From Deltaproteobacteria bacterium (GTDB lineage: Bacteria > Desulfobacterota > GWC2-55-46), in contig JABTVA010000007.1 in the NCBI GenBank assembly GCA_015075075.1, forward strand, positions 62,001-126,000: a DNA stretch of 64,000 nucleotides, in the 5' to 3' direction. The notes below the pieces were generated by a model, which worked only from the letters and a program-made list of their open reading frames with translations, had not been told where the DNA came from and made no database searches. The position numbers and the translations under genes were made by a program. Below, piece after piece: positions 1 to 8,639 of this stretch. Position 1 is the stretch's first letter; each line of letters starts with the position of its first letter.

Positions 1-2
1 TA

Positions 3-314
<312 letters not shown>

Positions 315-337
315 AAACCTGGCCGATATAAATACCG

Positions 338-369
338 GGCCGCCCCCGGGATTTATTGCGGGGGCGGCC
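338..369 (+). other. GC-rich hairpin between icd and aclB
   Basis: A perfect 10-bp stem (GGCCGCCCCC at 338-347, GGGGGCGGCC at 360-369) with a 12-base loop lies 24 bases after the icd stop and 21 bases before the aclB ribosome binding site. No T run follows, so it is not a classical intrinsic terminator. It could protect the 3' end of icd mRNA or adjust the icd to acl expression ratio; this is inference. Confidence 0.55.
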
Positions 370-401
370 ATCAACCCTATCGGCAAAGAACGGAGGTAGT
401 T

Positions 402-1715
402 ATGCAGCTCACAGGCCTTTACTGGGGGCACAAGCTCCTTAAAAGGGTCGAGTACCCTCACGCCGAGGTCCTCGGGCCTGAAGCGAGCGTGGACGAGATA
501 AAGGACCTCATCAGGAAGTGCGGGCAGGTCTTCATAAAGCCCATATTCAAGGGCGGGGTCGGCAAAAAGGGCAAGGCGGGCCTCATCGGCAGGGCCAAGG
601 ACATAGCGACCGCCCTCAAGGAGAAGGAGAGGCTCTACTTCATAGAGCACACCTTCGGGACCACCTCGGTCAAGGCCGACGGCGTCACCTTCGAGGGGGG
701 CGTGCCGGCGGAGCACGAGGTCTATTTCTCTATAACCGACTCGACGCTCTACCGCGCCCCGATGATGACCATAACGCACCACGGCGGCATGGACATAGAG
801 GAGCTCCCCAAGGACAAGATACGGGAGATACCCTTTGACCCGCTTACGGGCCTCAAGAGCTTCCACATATCGAACGCGCTTACCGAGCTCGGCGCGCCGG
901 GCGAGATAATAAGCCCGCTCGTGCAGAACCTCCCGAAGCTCTGGACTCTTTACAACAACTACGGGCTGAGCACCCTGGAATTGAACCCCATACGCATGTC
1001 GCCGGACAGCAAGGGGAGGCTTACGCCGGTCGCCTGCGACTTCAAGTGCTCCTTCGACATCGACAACCCGTCCTGGAAGAGGCTCGACCTCCCGGCCCAC
1101 CTCTTCGCCTCGGACTACTCCGAGTTCGAGCAGGAGATAAACCAGCTCCGTACCTACCAGGGGCAGAGCGACGTCTTCGTCATGAACCCCAAGGGCACGA
1201 TAACCGCGCCGACCTTCGGCGGCGGCGCAAACGCGCTCGTTACAGAGCTCTTAGGCGAGAGGGCCACCATATCCTCCGACTTCGGCGGCAACCCGCCTTA
1301 TGAGAAGATGTTCCAGATATCGAGGATAGTCTTCAAGTACTGGCTCAGGCAGTCCAACGTCCTCTTCATCATCGGCGGCAAGGCCAACAACACCGACATA
1401 TACGAGACCTTCAGGGCCATGGCCGACGCCTTGCGGGACTACTTCGTCACCAAGGGCCCCACGCCGCTCTACGTCGTCATAGGCAGGGGAGGCCCGAACC
1501 TCATCCGCGGCATGGCGTACATGAGGGACACCCTTGAGAACCTTAAGCTCCCTTACAGGATATTCGGCCACGACAGCGCCATGAGCGAGGTCGTGAACTA
1601 CGCCCTCAACGTCGACAAGTGGATGGAGAGGGAAGGGAGGGCGCTCGTAGCCGGGGCCCTCGGCCTGGAAACGGCGAAGGCCGGAGGAACGAAAACGGCG
1701 GCGGCTGCCAGGTAA
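402..1715 (+). CDS. aclB: ATP-citrate lyase, small (beta, AclB-type) subunit
   Basis: This 437-residue protein matches the N-terminal half of eukaryotic ACLY and bacterial AclB. Residues about 1-240 form the succinyl-CoA-synthetase-beta-like ATP-grasp region (FIKPIFKGGVGKKGKAG near the start). Residues about 260-415 form the citrate-binding domain, seen in PTFGGGANALV, FIIGGKANNTDIYETFRAM and VVIGRGGPN. With AclA it cleaves citrate with ATP and CoA to acetyl-CoA and oxaloacetate, the defining step of the ACL-type reductive TCA cycle. A good ribosome site (GGAGG at 392-396) precedes the ATG. aclA follows after 37 bases, so the pair is co-transcribed. The length is slightly above the roughly 400 residues of Chlorobium AclB. 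Confidence 0.9.
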   Translation: MQLTGLYWGHKLLKRVEYPHAEVLGPEASVDEIKDLIRKCGQVFIKPIFKGGVGKKGKAGLIGRAKDIATALKEKERLYFIEHTFGTTSVKADGVTFEGGVPAEHEVYFSITDSTLYRAPMMTITHHGGMDIEELPKDKIREIPFDPLTGLKSFHISNALTELGAPGEIISPLVQNLPKLWTLYNNYGLSTLELNPIRMSPDSKGRLTPVACDFKCSFDIDNPSWKRLDLPAHLFASDYSEFEQEINQLRTYQGQSDVFVMNPKGTITAPTFGGGANALVTELLGERATISSDFGGNPPYEKMFQISRIVFKYWLRQSNVLFIIGGKANNTDIYETFRAMADALRDYFVTKGPTPLYVVIGRGGPNLIRGMAYMRDTLENLKLPYRIFGHDSAMSEVVNYALNVDKWMEREGRALVAGALGLETAKAGGTKTAAAAR

Positions 1716-1761
1716 CAGGAATAACGAAAAGCTACCCTAAAAACAAGACAAGGTGAGCGAT

Positions 1762-4473
1762 ATGCACAAGCAAGGAGTAAAGGACTTCCCGTACTATGTC
1801 GGTATAAAATCGCTTGGCGAGATAGCCACGCGCGAGGACCGCGTGTGCGTGCTGAACATACTCGGAAACGAAAGCCGGACGGTAACGCCGGTGAGCCACA
1901 TATACTCAGGCGGGAACGTCGTCTTCGGGACCATGCCGGGCAGGACCGGGCAGTCGCTCGAGACCAAGCTCGGCAACATCCCGGTCTATAACTCCGTAAA
2001 GGAGGGCCTGAAGGCCGGGCACAAGTTCAACACCGCCGTCATCTACCTCCCGCCCTCGGGCGTTAAGGACGGCGTTGCCGAGGCCGTAAAGCACAACCCG
2101 GACCTCAAGAAGGTAGTCATACTGACCGAGAAGGTCTCTGTCGCTGACGCCAGGGTCATAAGGGCCATCTGCCAGGCCAACGGCATCGACGTATTCGGCG
2201 GCAACTGCCTGGGCGTTGCCGACGCGTGGAACCAGGTGAGGATAGGCGGCGCGCTCGGCGGAAACAAACCCGAGGAGTCGCTCGTAAAGGGCTCCATAGC
2301 GATCTTCTCCAACTCCGGCAACTTCACGACAACCATCGCGGTCTACCTCCTTACCAAGGGCTGGGGCACGACCACTTCCCTATCGAGCGGTAAGGACGTC
2401 TACATCCATTACTCGCCGAGGGAGTTCTTCCACGCCCTCCATAACGACGACAGGTCCAGGGGCGCGGTCATCTACACGGAGCCGGGCGGTTACTACGAGC
2501 ACGGCCTGGACATAAAGAAGCCCACGGTAGCGTGCGTCGTGGGCCGCTGGAAGGCGAGGCTCACCAAGGCCTGCGGACACGCCGGAAGCCTCGCGGGCTC
2601 GGGCGACGACGCGATGGCCAAGGAGAAGTGGTTCATGGAGTACTTCGGGGTGGACGGCATATACACGCCCCAGACCCCGCATTTCTCCAAGAAGGGCGCG
2701 GTCGTCACGAACATCGCCCACATACCCGAGGCGCTCTCGAAGGTGATGGAGAAGAACGGCGTAAAGTCGGATTTCGAGCCCAAGGGCGACCTGTCGCTCA
2801 AGTGCTGGTTCGGTAGCAACGCCTCGGTGCAGGTGCCGAAGGAGCTCGACATGCAGGCCGTAAAGGCCGTCTCTCCTTATGACGAGCAGATAGAGCACAT
2901 AAACAGGCAGGTAGGGGCGCAGTTCCCGAGGCAGGCCATGAAGGACGCCTCAGGGGCCTCGATGATGGACCCGAACACCCAGGTGACCAGGGTCCATAAC
3001 GTCTCCATACTCGATTCCTCGAAGCGCTCGCTCGAGGAGAACCTTGTCTTCTCGCTCATAAAGAGATACCCGGACGCGTACGGGGTCGAGCTCGCGAACG
3101 CCGCCTTCAACGCGCACCTCAACCACGACGGGGACGGGGCGCTCGCGGCGGCCCAGGCGGCCCGCGAGGCCGAGAGCTCGCCGAACAGCGTCCTTTCGGC
3201 GGCCGTATCCATCGTCGGCAAGGGCAGGGTCAAGGGGGCGCTCCGCGCATCAAGCATGCTCCTCGATGCCTTCCAGGCATCGGGGCTCCAGTCGGGTTAC
3301 GGGAAGTTCGATTCCTCCGCCGTCCTCAAGGCCCTCACGGCGGACGACAAGGCCGCGCTCACGGCCGGGAAGGACGACAAGTCCGCGAAGGCGATGCTCA
3401 AGAGGGTCGAGAACGCGGGCGGCAGGTCGGTGTTCATAGAGTTCGTGAAGGAGGCGGCCAAGGGAAAGCCCTCGACCGACGCCCTCGTCGCCGCCATATG
3501 GATGACGCTCGGGTGGGAGCCCCTCATAAAGAGGAGCATCTCGAAGGTCACCATAGCTGCGCTCCCCTGGTACTCGAGGATATTCTCCTCGTTCGTCGGG
3601 TGCAGCGTGGATGTATCGAAGCATAAGAAGGACAGCTTCTGCGGCGTAAAGAACGACGAGCTCGTGGAGAAGTGGTCCTTTACTGACGCGGCCTTCCTGG
3701 CCCTCATAGGCAGGAAGCCCACCGAGACCGAGAGGTTCGAGTTCTCGATGCTCTTGGGGCTAATCATATCGAACGGCCCGGGCACCATCTCCGCCCAGGG
3801 CGCGAAGGGCGCGGTGAGCTCGGACGGCCCGGAGGACCCGGCCAGGGTGCAGATAAACAAGGGCTTCGTGGGCTTCCTCACCCACACCGGTTTCGCGCAC
3901 GGCGGGAACGGCTACGAGGCCATAGCTTTCCTCATCGAGAGGTTCTCGGGCAAGGGCCTGAAGAACCCATCGAACAGGAAGCACGGCCTTAACCTGAGGG
4001 CCATTGCCGACGAATACTCGAAGGGCTACGCGAAGTACAAGGCGGACCAGAAGGCGCTCGGGAATATCGAGTACCTCAAGATACCCTGCGTGAACCACCC
4101 GGTATTCAAGGGCAAGGACGTGAACTACGACCCGAGGGAACGGTTCGTGGCCGCGCTCTTCGAGGAGAAGGGCGTATACAACGTCTTCCTCGACTTCTAT
4201 CATAACCTCGTAAAGTCCCTCTTCGACTGGAAGGTGAGCAAGAACGTCTACTGCGTCAACATAGACGCGGTCATAGCCGTCATCCTCCTGAAGATCGTCT
4301 GGGAGGCCTACAGCTCCGGGAAGATGCCGGACAAAGAGGTCGAGAGCGCGGCCTTCACGACCTTCCTCTTCGGCAGGATGATAGGCTCAGCCGCCGAGAT
4401 AGACGACCACCTTAACAGGGGCCGCAACATGGACACCAGGACGGCGGCCTCCAAGTGCTCCTTCGTAGGGTGA
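1762..4473 (+). CDS. aclA: ATP-citrate lyase, large (alpha, AclA-type) subunit, unusually long
   Basis: About 903 residues. The N-terminal 340 are succinyl-CoA-synthetase-alpha-like: nucleotide-fold CoA-binding domain, FSNSGNFTTT, and the phosphohistidine loop ACGHAGSLAG with His near residue 273. The last 270 residues are citrate-synthase-like, with a VNHPVFKGKDVNYDPRE block equivalent to the GIGHRVKSINNPD motif of human ACLY and a final GRMIGSAAEIDDHLNRG. About 290 residues between the two domains have no counterpart in the roughly 610-residue Chlorobium-type AclA. In the stretch equivalent to DHGPAVSGAHN this protein reads SNGPGTISAQG, so two histidines are replaced. I prefer ATG 1762 over GTG 1753 because AGGTGA (1751-1756) is then correctly spaced. 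Divergent ACLs are known from Nitrospirota and magnetotactic cocci; whether this belongs with them needs alignment. Confidence 0.85.
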   Translation: MHKQGVKDFPYYVGIKSLGEIATREDRVCVLNILGNESRTVTPVSHIYSGGNVVFGTMPGRTGQSLETKLGNIPVYNSVKEGLKAGHKFNTAVIYLPPSGVKDGVAEAVKHNPDLKKVVILTEKVSVADARVIRAICQANGIDVFGGNCLGVADAWNQVRIGGALGGNKPEESLVKGSIAIFSNSGNFTTTIAVYLLTKGWGTTTSLSSGKDVYIHYSPREFFHALHNDDRSRGAVIYTEPGGYYEHGLDIKKPTVACVVGRWKARLTKACGHAGSLAGSGDDAMAKEKWFMEYFGVDGIYTPQTPHFSKKGAVVTNIAHIPEALSKVMEKNGVKSDFEPKGDLSLKCWFGSNASVQVPKELDMQAVKAVSPYDEQIEHINRQVGAQFPRQAMKDASGASMMDPNTQVTRVHNVSILDSSKRSLEENLVFSLIKRYPDAYGVELANAAFNAHLNHDGDGALAAAQAAREAESSPNSVLSAAVSIVGKGRVKGALRASSMLLDAFQASGLQSGYGKFDSSAVLKALTADDKAALTAGKDDKSAKAMLKRVENAGGRSVFIEFVKEAAKGKPSTDALVAAIWMTLGWEPLIKRSISKVTIAALPWYSRIFSSFVGCSVDVSKHKKDSFCGVKNDELVEKWSFTDAAFLALIGRKPTETERFEFSMLLGLIISNGPGTISAQGAKGAVSSDGPEDPARVQINKGFVGFLTHTGFAHGGNGYEAIAFLIERFSGKGLKNPSNRKHGLNLRAIADEYSKGYAKYKADQKALGNIEYLKIPCVNHPVFKGKDVNYDPRERFVAALFEEKGVYNVFLDFYHNLVKSLFDWKVSKNVYCVNIDAVIAVILLKIVWEAYSSGKMPDKEVESAAFTTFLFGRMIGSAAEIDDHLNRGRNMDTRTAASKCSFVG

Positions 4474-4495
4474 TATCGAGTCATGCCCCATGATG

Positions 4496-4526
4496 AAAGG
4501 GCCCGGCAGCTGCCGGGCCCTTTTTA
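4496..4526 (+). terminator. intrinsic terminator after aclA
   Basis: A perfect 22-base palindrome (4499-4520; arms GGGCCCGGCAG and CTGCCGGGCCC) is followed by TTTTT at 4521-4525. It starts 26 bases after the aclA stop and closes the icd-aclB-aclA transcription unit. Confidence 0.9.
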
Positions 4527-4575
4527 TTTCACCTCCTAAAAACTTAGCAGCCTGCCAGGGCGCGGCAAATGCCTG

Positions 4576-4605
4576 TTGATATGCGCATGGCTCGTGTTAT
4601 ATACT
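4576..4605 (+). promoter_or_regulatory. sigma-70-type promoter of the SPOR-domain gene
   Basis: TTGATA (4576-4581) and TATACT (4600-4605) are separated by 18 bases, placing a transcription start near 4612, about 34 bases before the TTG start codon. It lies just after the acl terminator. Confidence 0.55.
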
Positions 4606-4645
4606 TCACCGTGAAAAGGCACCTGCTTCAAAAGGAGGTATCGAA

Positions 4646-5308
4646 TTGAAGGATAAAAAAGTAGTTCTCATCGGAGCGCTTGCGGCGGTAATCGTTATCG
4701 CGCTCATACTCATCTTCATGCCCTCGGGCCAGGAAAACGAGGGCGGACACGAGGTCGTCTCCAAAAGGGCCAAGCTTACCGAAGCGACCGTCGAGGAAAT
4801 TCCGGCGGAAGAAGCCATAGGTGCCCAGGATGCTCCGGCCGAGGCAGCCGCTGTGCCGGTTGAGGCGGCCCCTGCAGCGCCTCCTCCGGCGGTTAAGGAA
4901 GCGGCGCCTTCCCCACAGGTTGAAAAGAAGGAGACGGTCCAGGCCAGGAAAGAGCCCGTTCAGGCGGCCCCGGTCAAGAAGGCGGTTGAAAAGGAGCGGA
5001 AACCGGCAAAGACCGCAAAAGCCGCCCAGCCCAAGAAGCCCGAGACAAAACCGTGGGCGATAAACGTAGCTTCTTTCGCAAGCCTTCCCGAGGCCCAAAA
5101 CCTTGCCATTTCCTTGAAAAAGGCAGGGTACAAAGCGTATGTGGCAGACTTCACCAGGGAGTCGGTCCAGTGGCACAGGGTGAGGGTGGGTTTCTTCAGC
5201 ACAAGGGCAGAGGCTGAAAAGGCCGGCAGGGACATCCAGTCCAAATTCCGCGTGGATACGCCCTGGATAGTGAAGCCCGAGAGCAGCGAGCTTAAGTCTC
5301 ATCTCTGA
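4646..5308 (+). CDS. SPOR-domain membrane protein (cell-division peptidoglycan binding)
   Basis: A 220-residue bitopic inner-membrane protein. A short cytoplasmic KDKK stub is followed by one transmembrane helix (VVLIGALAAVIVIALILIF, residues about 5-24), then an Ala/Pro/Lys/Glu-rich periplasmic linker to about residue 130. The C-terminal SPOR domain (about 133-210) starts at WAINVASFASLPEAQ and contains the typical VRVGFFSTRAEAEK strand-loop. SPOR domains bind denuded septal glycan, so a cell-division or wall-turnover role at the septum is likely. The start is TTG with a strong AAGGAGG site at 4632-4638. It is transcribed alone; the stop codon lies three bases before a dispersed repeat. Confidence 0.85.
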   Translation: MKDKKVVLIGALAAVIVIALILIFMPSGQENEGGHEVVSKRAKLTEATVEEIPAEEAIGAQDAPAEAAAVPVEAAPAAPPPAVKEAAPSPQVEKKETVQARKEPVQAAPVKKAVEKERKPAKTAKAAQPKKPETKPWAINVASFASLPEAQNLAISLKKAGYKAYVADFTRESVQWHRVRVGFFSTRAEAEKAGRDIQSKFRVDTPWIVKPESSELKSHL

Positions 5309-5311
5309 TAA

Positions 5312-5453
5312 GGAATCTCTGATTAATTCATGTGTTCGTCATTGCGAGCGAAGTGAAGCAATCTTATCTTTCGGAAATCAAGCAATGTGAGATTGCTTCG
5401 TAGCTTTAGCTCCTAAGCAATGACAACTGAATACAGAATCAATCAGACCTTCC
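5312..5453 (+). repeat. dispersed inverted-repeat element, family A, copy 1
   Basis: The core, 5338-5424, begins GTCATTGCGAGCGAAG and ends AAGCAATGAC, with GAAGCAATCT and AGATTGCTTC inside, so it folds on itself. The outer ends GGAATCTCTGATTAATTC (5312-5329) and GAATCAATCAGACCTTCC (5436-5453) are imperfect inverted repeats. A second copy lies inverted at 31461-31640, and a copy sharing the core at 23238-23328. No coding capacity is seen, so it is MITE- or REP-like. Confidence 0.75.
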
Positions 5454-5492
5454 ATAAATAAGTACACCTCCCAACTGAGGTTCGATCCGAAT

Positions 5493-5521
5493 ACCCCGCG
5501 TAAGCGGGGTTTTCTTTTTTC
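5493..5521 (+). terminator. intrinsic terminator downstream of the SPOR gene and repeat
   Basis: ACCCCGC (5493-5499), a GTAA loop and GCGGGGT (5504-5510) are followed by TTTCTTTTTT. It is the first terminator after the SPOR-domain gene and lies beyond the family A repeat, so the repeat is probably transcribed as its 3' UTR. Confidence 0.8.
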
Positions 5522-5644
5522 TTCTGCCGCCGCTATCCAACCGCAAAAAAAAACGTCAGGGCGAAAGGCTTGGGTATATACTCCAAAGCGTTCAAAATAC
5601 GATTTTCCAGCCCTTCCATGCAGCCGGGCGCCCAAAGTTGCGAC

Positions 5645-5673
5645 TTGACTGCGGCCTCTCAAAAACTTAAAAT
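5645..5673 (+). promoter_or_regulatory. sigma-70-type promoter of miaB and the downstream run
   Basis: TTGACT (5645-5650) and TAAAAT (5668-5673) are separated by 17 bases. The predicted start near 5680 is about 34 bases before the miaB ATG. The rest of 5522-5644 shows no gene. Confidence 0.5.
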
Positions 5674-5713
5674 GTTTCTGGGCTTTACCTACACTCGCGA
5701 GGCTTGATACAGT

Positions 5714-7072
5714 ATGGCAGAAGGGCTTCATGGCAGGGAAAAGCTCGTCTTCCTGGAGACCTTCGGGTGCCAGATGAACGAGAACGACTCCGAGCGCATG
5801 CTGGGGCTCCTGAAGGGCTTGAGCTACACCCGTACCAAAGACCCTTCGGACGCGGACCTTATCATTATAAATACCTGTTCCATAAGGGATAAGGCCGAGC
5901 AGAAGGTCTACTCCATCCTCGGGAGGTTCAAGTCCCTTAAAAAGGAGCGCCCGTGGCTCGTCATAGTGGTAGCCGGGTGCGTGGCCCAGCAGGAGGGGGA
6001 GAAGCTTCTTAAGAGGGCGCCCCACCTCGATATCGTCTTCGGCCCGCATAACGTCCATAAATTGAAGGAACTCCTCCTTCAGGCTGACTCCGGCAGAAAA
6101 GTGGTCGTTACCGAGCAGACCGGGGAGATAAGCCCGGAGGAGTACGGGATAGAGCCTGTCGAGCTTGAGGAGAAGGCCTTCGTAAGCATCATGCGGGGGT
6201 GCAATAATTTCTGCTCGTACTGCATAGTCCCTTATACGAGGGGCAGGGAGGTAAGCAGGAAGAGCGCCGACATATTAAGCGAGATAGAGGGGCTCGTGGA
6301 AAAGGGCATAAAGGAGGTAACGCTACTCGGCCAGAACGTCAACTCTTACGGGACCGGCGGAGGAGGCGACGACATGTCTTTCCCGGAGCTCCTCCGGAAG
6401 GTCTGCCGGGTCGAGGGGCTTTCAAGGGTGCGCTTCATCACCTCCCACCCGAAGGACATATCGGACGAGCTCATCCGTCTCTTCGGGGAGGAGCCCAGGC
6501 TCTGCCGCCATGTACACCTTCCGGTGCAGTCCGGCTCGGACGGAGTCCTCGCGGCCATGGGCCGGGGCTATTCGGTCGAATATTATCTCTCGAAAGTGTG
6601 GTTATTGAAAAAGCTCTACCCGGAGATGGCCATAACGACCGATATCATAGTCGGCTTCCCGGGAGAGAGCGAGGCCGACTACGAGGCTACGATGAGCCTT
6701 CTCCGGACCGTGCGGTTCGACAACATATTCTCCTTCATGTACTCGCCGAGGCCCGGGACGACTGCGGCGGGCCTGCCGGACCAGATACCGCTGGAGGTGA
6801 GGTCGGAAAGGCTTCAGCGCCTTCAGGAGGAGCAAAAGGAGATAACGAACGAACGCATGAGGGGCCTGCTCGGAAGGACATTGGATGTGCTCGTCGAGGG
6901 CGAGAGCAAGATAGACGCCTCTGAGCTTTCCGGAAGGACCTCGTGCAACAGGATAGTGAACTTCCCGGCGCCGGTCTGGCTCCAGGCCGGGCCAGGCTGT
7001 CTTATCGAAGTGACCATAACGGAAGCATACCAGAACTCGCTCCGGGGGGAGGTCCGGGCGGCTGGCTGCTGA
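5714..7072 (+). CDS. miaB: tRNA-2-methylthio-N6-dimethylallyladenosine synthase MiaB
   Basis: A 452-residue protein of normal MiaB length. The N-terminal methylthiotransferase domain carries the three cluster cysteines in TFGCQMNENDSERM, IINTCSIRDKAEQK and VVAGCVAQQEG. The radical-SAM domain follows with GCNNFCSYCIVPYTRGRE, then a C-terminal TRAM domain. The Q-M-N-E-N-D-S-E-R signature fits MiaB rather than MtaB or RimO. It adds a methylthio group to i6A37 of tRNAs reading UNN codons. It is the first gene of a densely packed plus-strand run extending to xerD. The ribosome site is weak (GAGG about 12 bases before the ATG). Confidence 0.95.
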   Translation: MAEGLHGREKLVFLETFGCQMNENDSERMLGLLKGLSYTRTKDPSDADLIIINTCSIRDKAEQKVYSILGRFKSLKKERPWLVIVVAGCVAQQEGEKLLKRAPHLDIVFGPHNVHKLKELLLQADSGRKVVVTEQTGEISPEEYGIEPVELEEKAFVSIMRGCNNFCSYCIVPYTRGREVSRKSADILSEIEGLVEKGIKEVTLLGQNVNSYGTGGGGDDMSFPELLRKVCRVEGLSRVRFITSHPKDISDELIRLFGEEPRLCRHVHLPVQSGSDGVLAAMGRGYSVEYYLSKVWLLKKLYPEMAITTDIIVGFPGESEADYEATMSLLRTVRFDNIFSFMYSPRPGTTAAGLPDQIPLEVRSERLQRLQEEQKEITNERMRGLLGRTLDVLVEGESKIDASELSGRTSCNRIVNFPAPVWLQAGPGCLIEVTITEAYQNSLRGEVRAAGC

Positions 7073-7157
7073 CTGGTCCCAGGGCCATCAAGGGCCGCAA
7101 CCGGGCTGCAACAGTTCCGTTTTTCGCGCAGCCTCCCAAGCAAGGAAGGAGTTTGCC

Positions 7158-7646
7158 ATGTTCCTGAAAATGAAGGTCTTCGGACTTACGATAGATCCCT
7201 TCACCAACGTGCCCATAGTGATACTCAAGGACGACGAGGAGAAGAACGCGCTCCCGGTCTGGATAGGCGTCCTTGAGGCGAGCGCCATAGCCTCCGAGCT
7301 CGAGAAGGTGCAGTTCACGAGGCCGATGACGCACGACCTCCTGAGGGACGTCCTGAAGCAGGTGGGCGCGACCGTCGAGAAGGTCGAGGTGACGGACTTG
7401 AAGGACAACGTCTACTACGCGACCATACACATGACCGGCAGGGAAGGGGAGTTCACAATCGATTCGAGGCCGAGCGACGCGATAGCCCTGGCCCTCAGAA
7501 CGAACGCCCCTATCTTCGTCGAGTCTGGCGTGCTCGACAAATCCAGGAGCATGGAGCTAAAGGGCGAGGGCAAGGACAAGGCGAAAGACGCGACCGCGTC
7601 GCTCGAGGATATCCCGATGGGAGATTTCGGGAAATACAAGATGTAG
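7158..7646 (+). CDS. bifunctional nuclease family protein (DUF151/BFN)
   Basis: A 162-residue protein. Residues about 1-130 are a complete BFN/DUF151 domain: MKVFGLTIDP near the start, ILKDDEEKNALPVWIG, the E-x3-I-A stretch EASAIASELEK, and SRPSDAIALALRTNAPIFV. About 30 charged residues follow as a tail. Members of the family show DNase and RNase activity in plants; in bacteria the function is not well established. The gene often sits beside miaB, as here, 85 bases downstream. Ribosome site AAGGAAGGAG lies ahead of the ATG at 7158. Confidence 0.88.
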   Translation: MFLKMKVFGLTIDPFTNVPIVILKDDEEKNALPVWIGVLEASAIASELEKVQFTRPMTHDLLRDVLKQVGATVEKVEVTDLKDNVYYATIHMTGREGEFTIDSRPSDAIALALRTNAPIFVESGVLDKSRSMELKGEGKDKAKDATASLEDIPMGDFGKYKM

Positions 7647-7677
7647 AGGCTGATTAATCCGACCACTGGAGTCTTTC

Positions 7678-8639
7678 TTGAACATGGAAAGCGGACCAGC
7701 CCTTGCGAAGGGGCTGAATGTAGAACGGTTCCACGACAGCTTTTTCCTCTGCGAATACGGCCGCCTGGAGGCCGCGCGCGCTAAGAGGTATAACGCACAG
7801 TTCTCGGCCGTCCTGATAGACCTCGGCGAAGGCAAACCCGACGCAGGCCTCCTCGAAGGGCTCGCTTCCCGAGTGGTCGCCGCAACGAGGGACTGCGACG
7901 TGGCGGGCCTCTACGACGGCAGCCGGGTGATGGTGATACTGCCCGAGACCGACTACTTCGGCGCGGCCGTAACGGCAAGGAAGCTCGCGAAGGCCCTTGA
8001 GCTTGAGAATTGCCGGAACGCCGTGATTACGCAGGCTACCTTCCCGAAGGACGGTAGGGCTTTCGGGGAGCTTGCCGGCGCGGCCATCAGGAAGGCCGGG
8101 GAAAGAAGGGCCTCGGTCTGGGAAAAGGAAGGTTTAGGCAATAAGCTTTTCTGGGAGATGTTAGGCGAGCTTACATCCAGGAACTACAAGGGGTACGAGT
8201 ATTCGAGCTTCGACGCTGGTGCGGGCCAGGACCTCTCGGAGTTCTTCCTCGACCAGGTGAACGAGCTCATAATCCGGGAGATCGCCAGGGAACCCGCGAG
8301 GCGCGGCATAATGTATTACGCCGCGAAGAGCCTTTCCGCTTCGCTCCCGGTCGTCAAGAACCTCGGCTCGGCCGGGCAGGTCGCTCAAGGTCTTCCTGGT
8401 CGGCGAGGAAGGGCAGCATCTGGGAGGTGAGGAACGCCTGCCGCTTCTCCTGGACGACCCCAGGCTAAGGAAACCTTCTTCACCTTCTTCCTCAACGAAG
8501 AGACGGCTTACGCGATAATCTGCAAGGAGAACTGGGGTGCGACCTTCTCCTGTTTCCATACCTCGACTTCGGGCTGGTAGAAGGGCTCATTGCCAGTTCC
8601 AGCAGAATACTCTCAGGAGCAGCTCAGGTAGGTGACTAA
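7678..8639 (+). CDS. degenerate GGDEF-like signalling protein, frameshifted
   Basis: The first reading frame gives 250 residues (7678-8430) and then loses sense. The continuation is readable in other frames (VFLVGEEGQHLGGEERLP; FTFFLNEETAYAIICKE; LDFGLVEGLIAS) up to a stop at 8637-8639, so this is one gene of about 320 codons with at least three indels between 8385 and 8640. Residues about 20-130 look like a nucleotide-cyclase (GGDEF) fold, but the catalytic motif reads LYDGSRVMVILPET in place of RYGGEEF, so diguanylate cyclase activity is unlikely. TTG 7678 is preferred for its correctly spaced GGAG (7668-7671). It overlaps the start of the next gene, a receiver/DUF4388 protein, and probably works with it. 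Confidence 0.55.
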
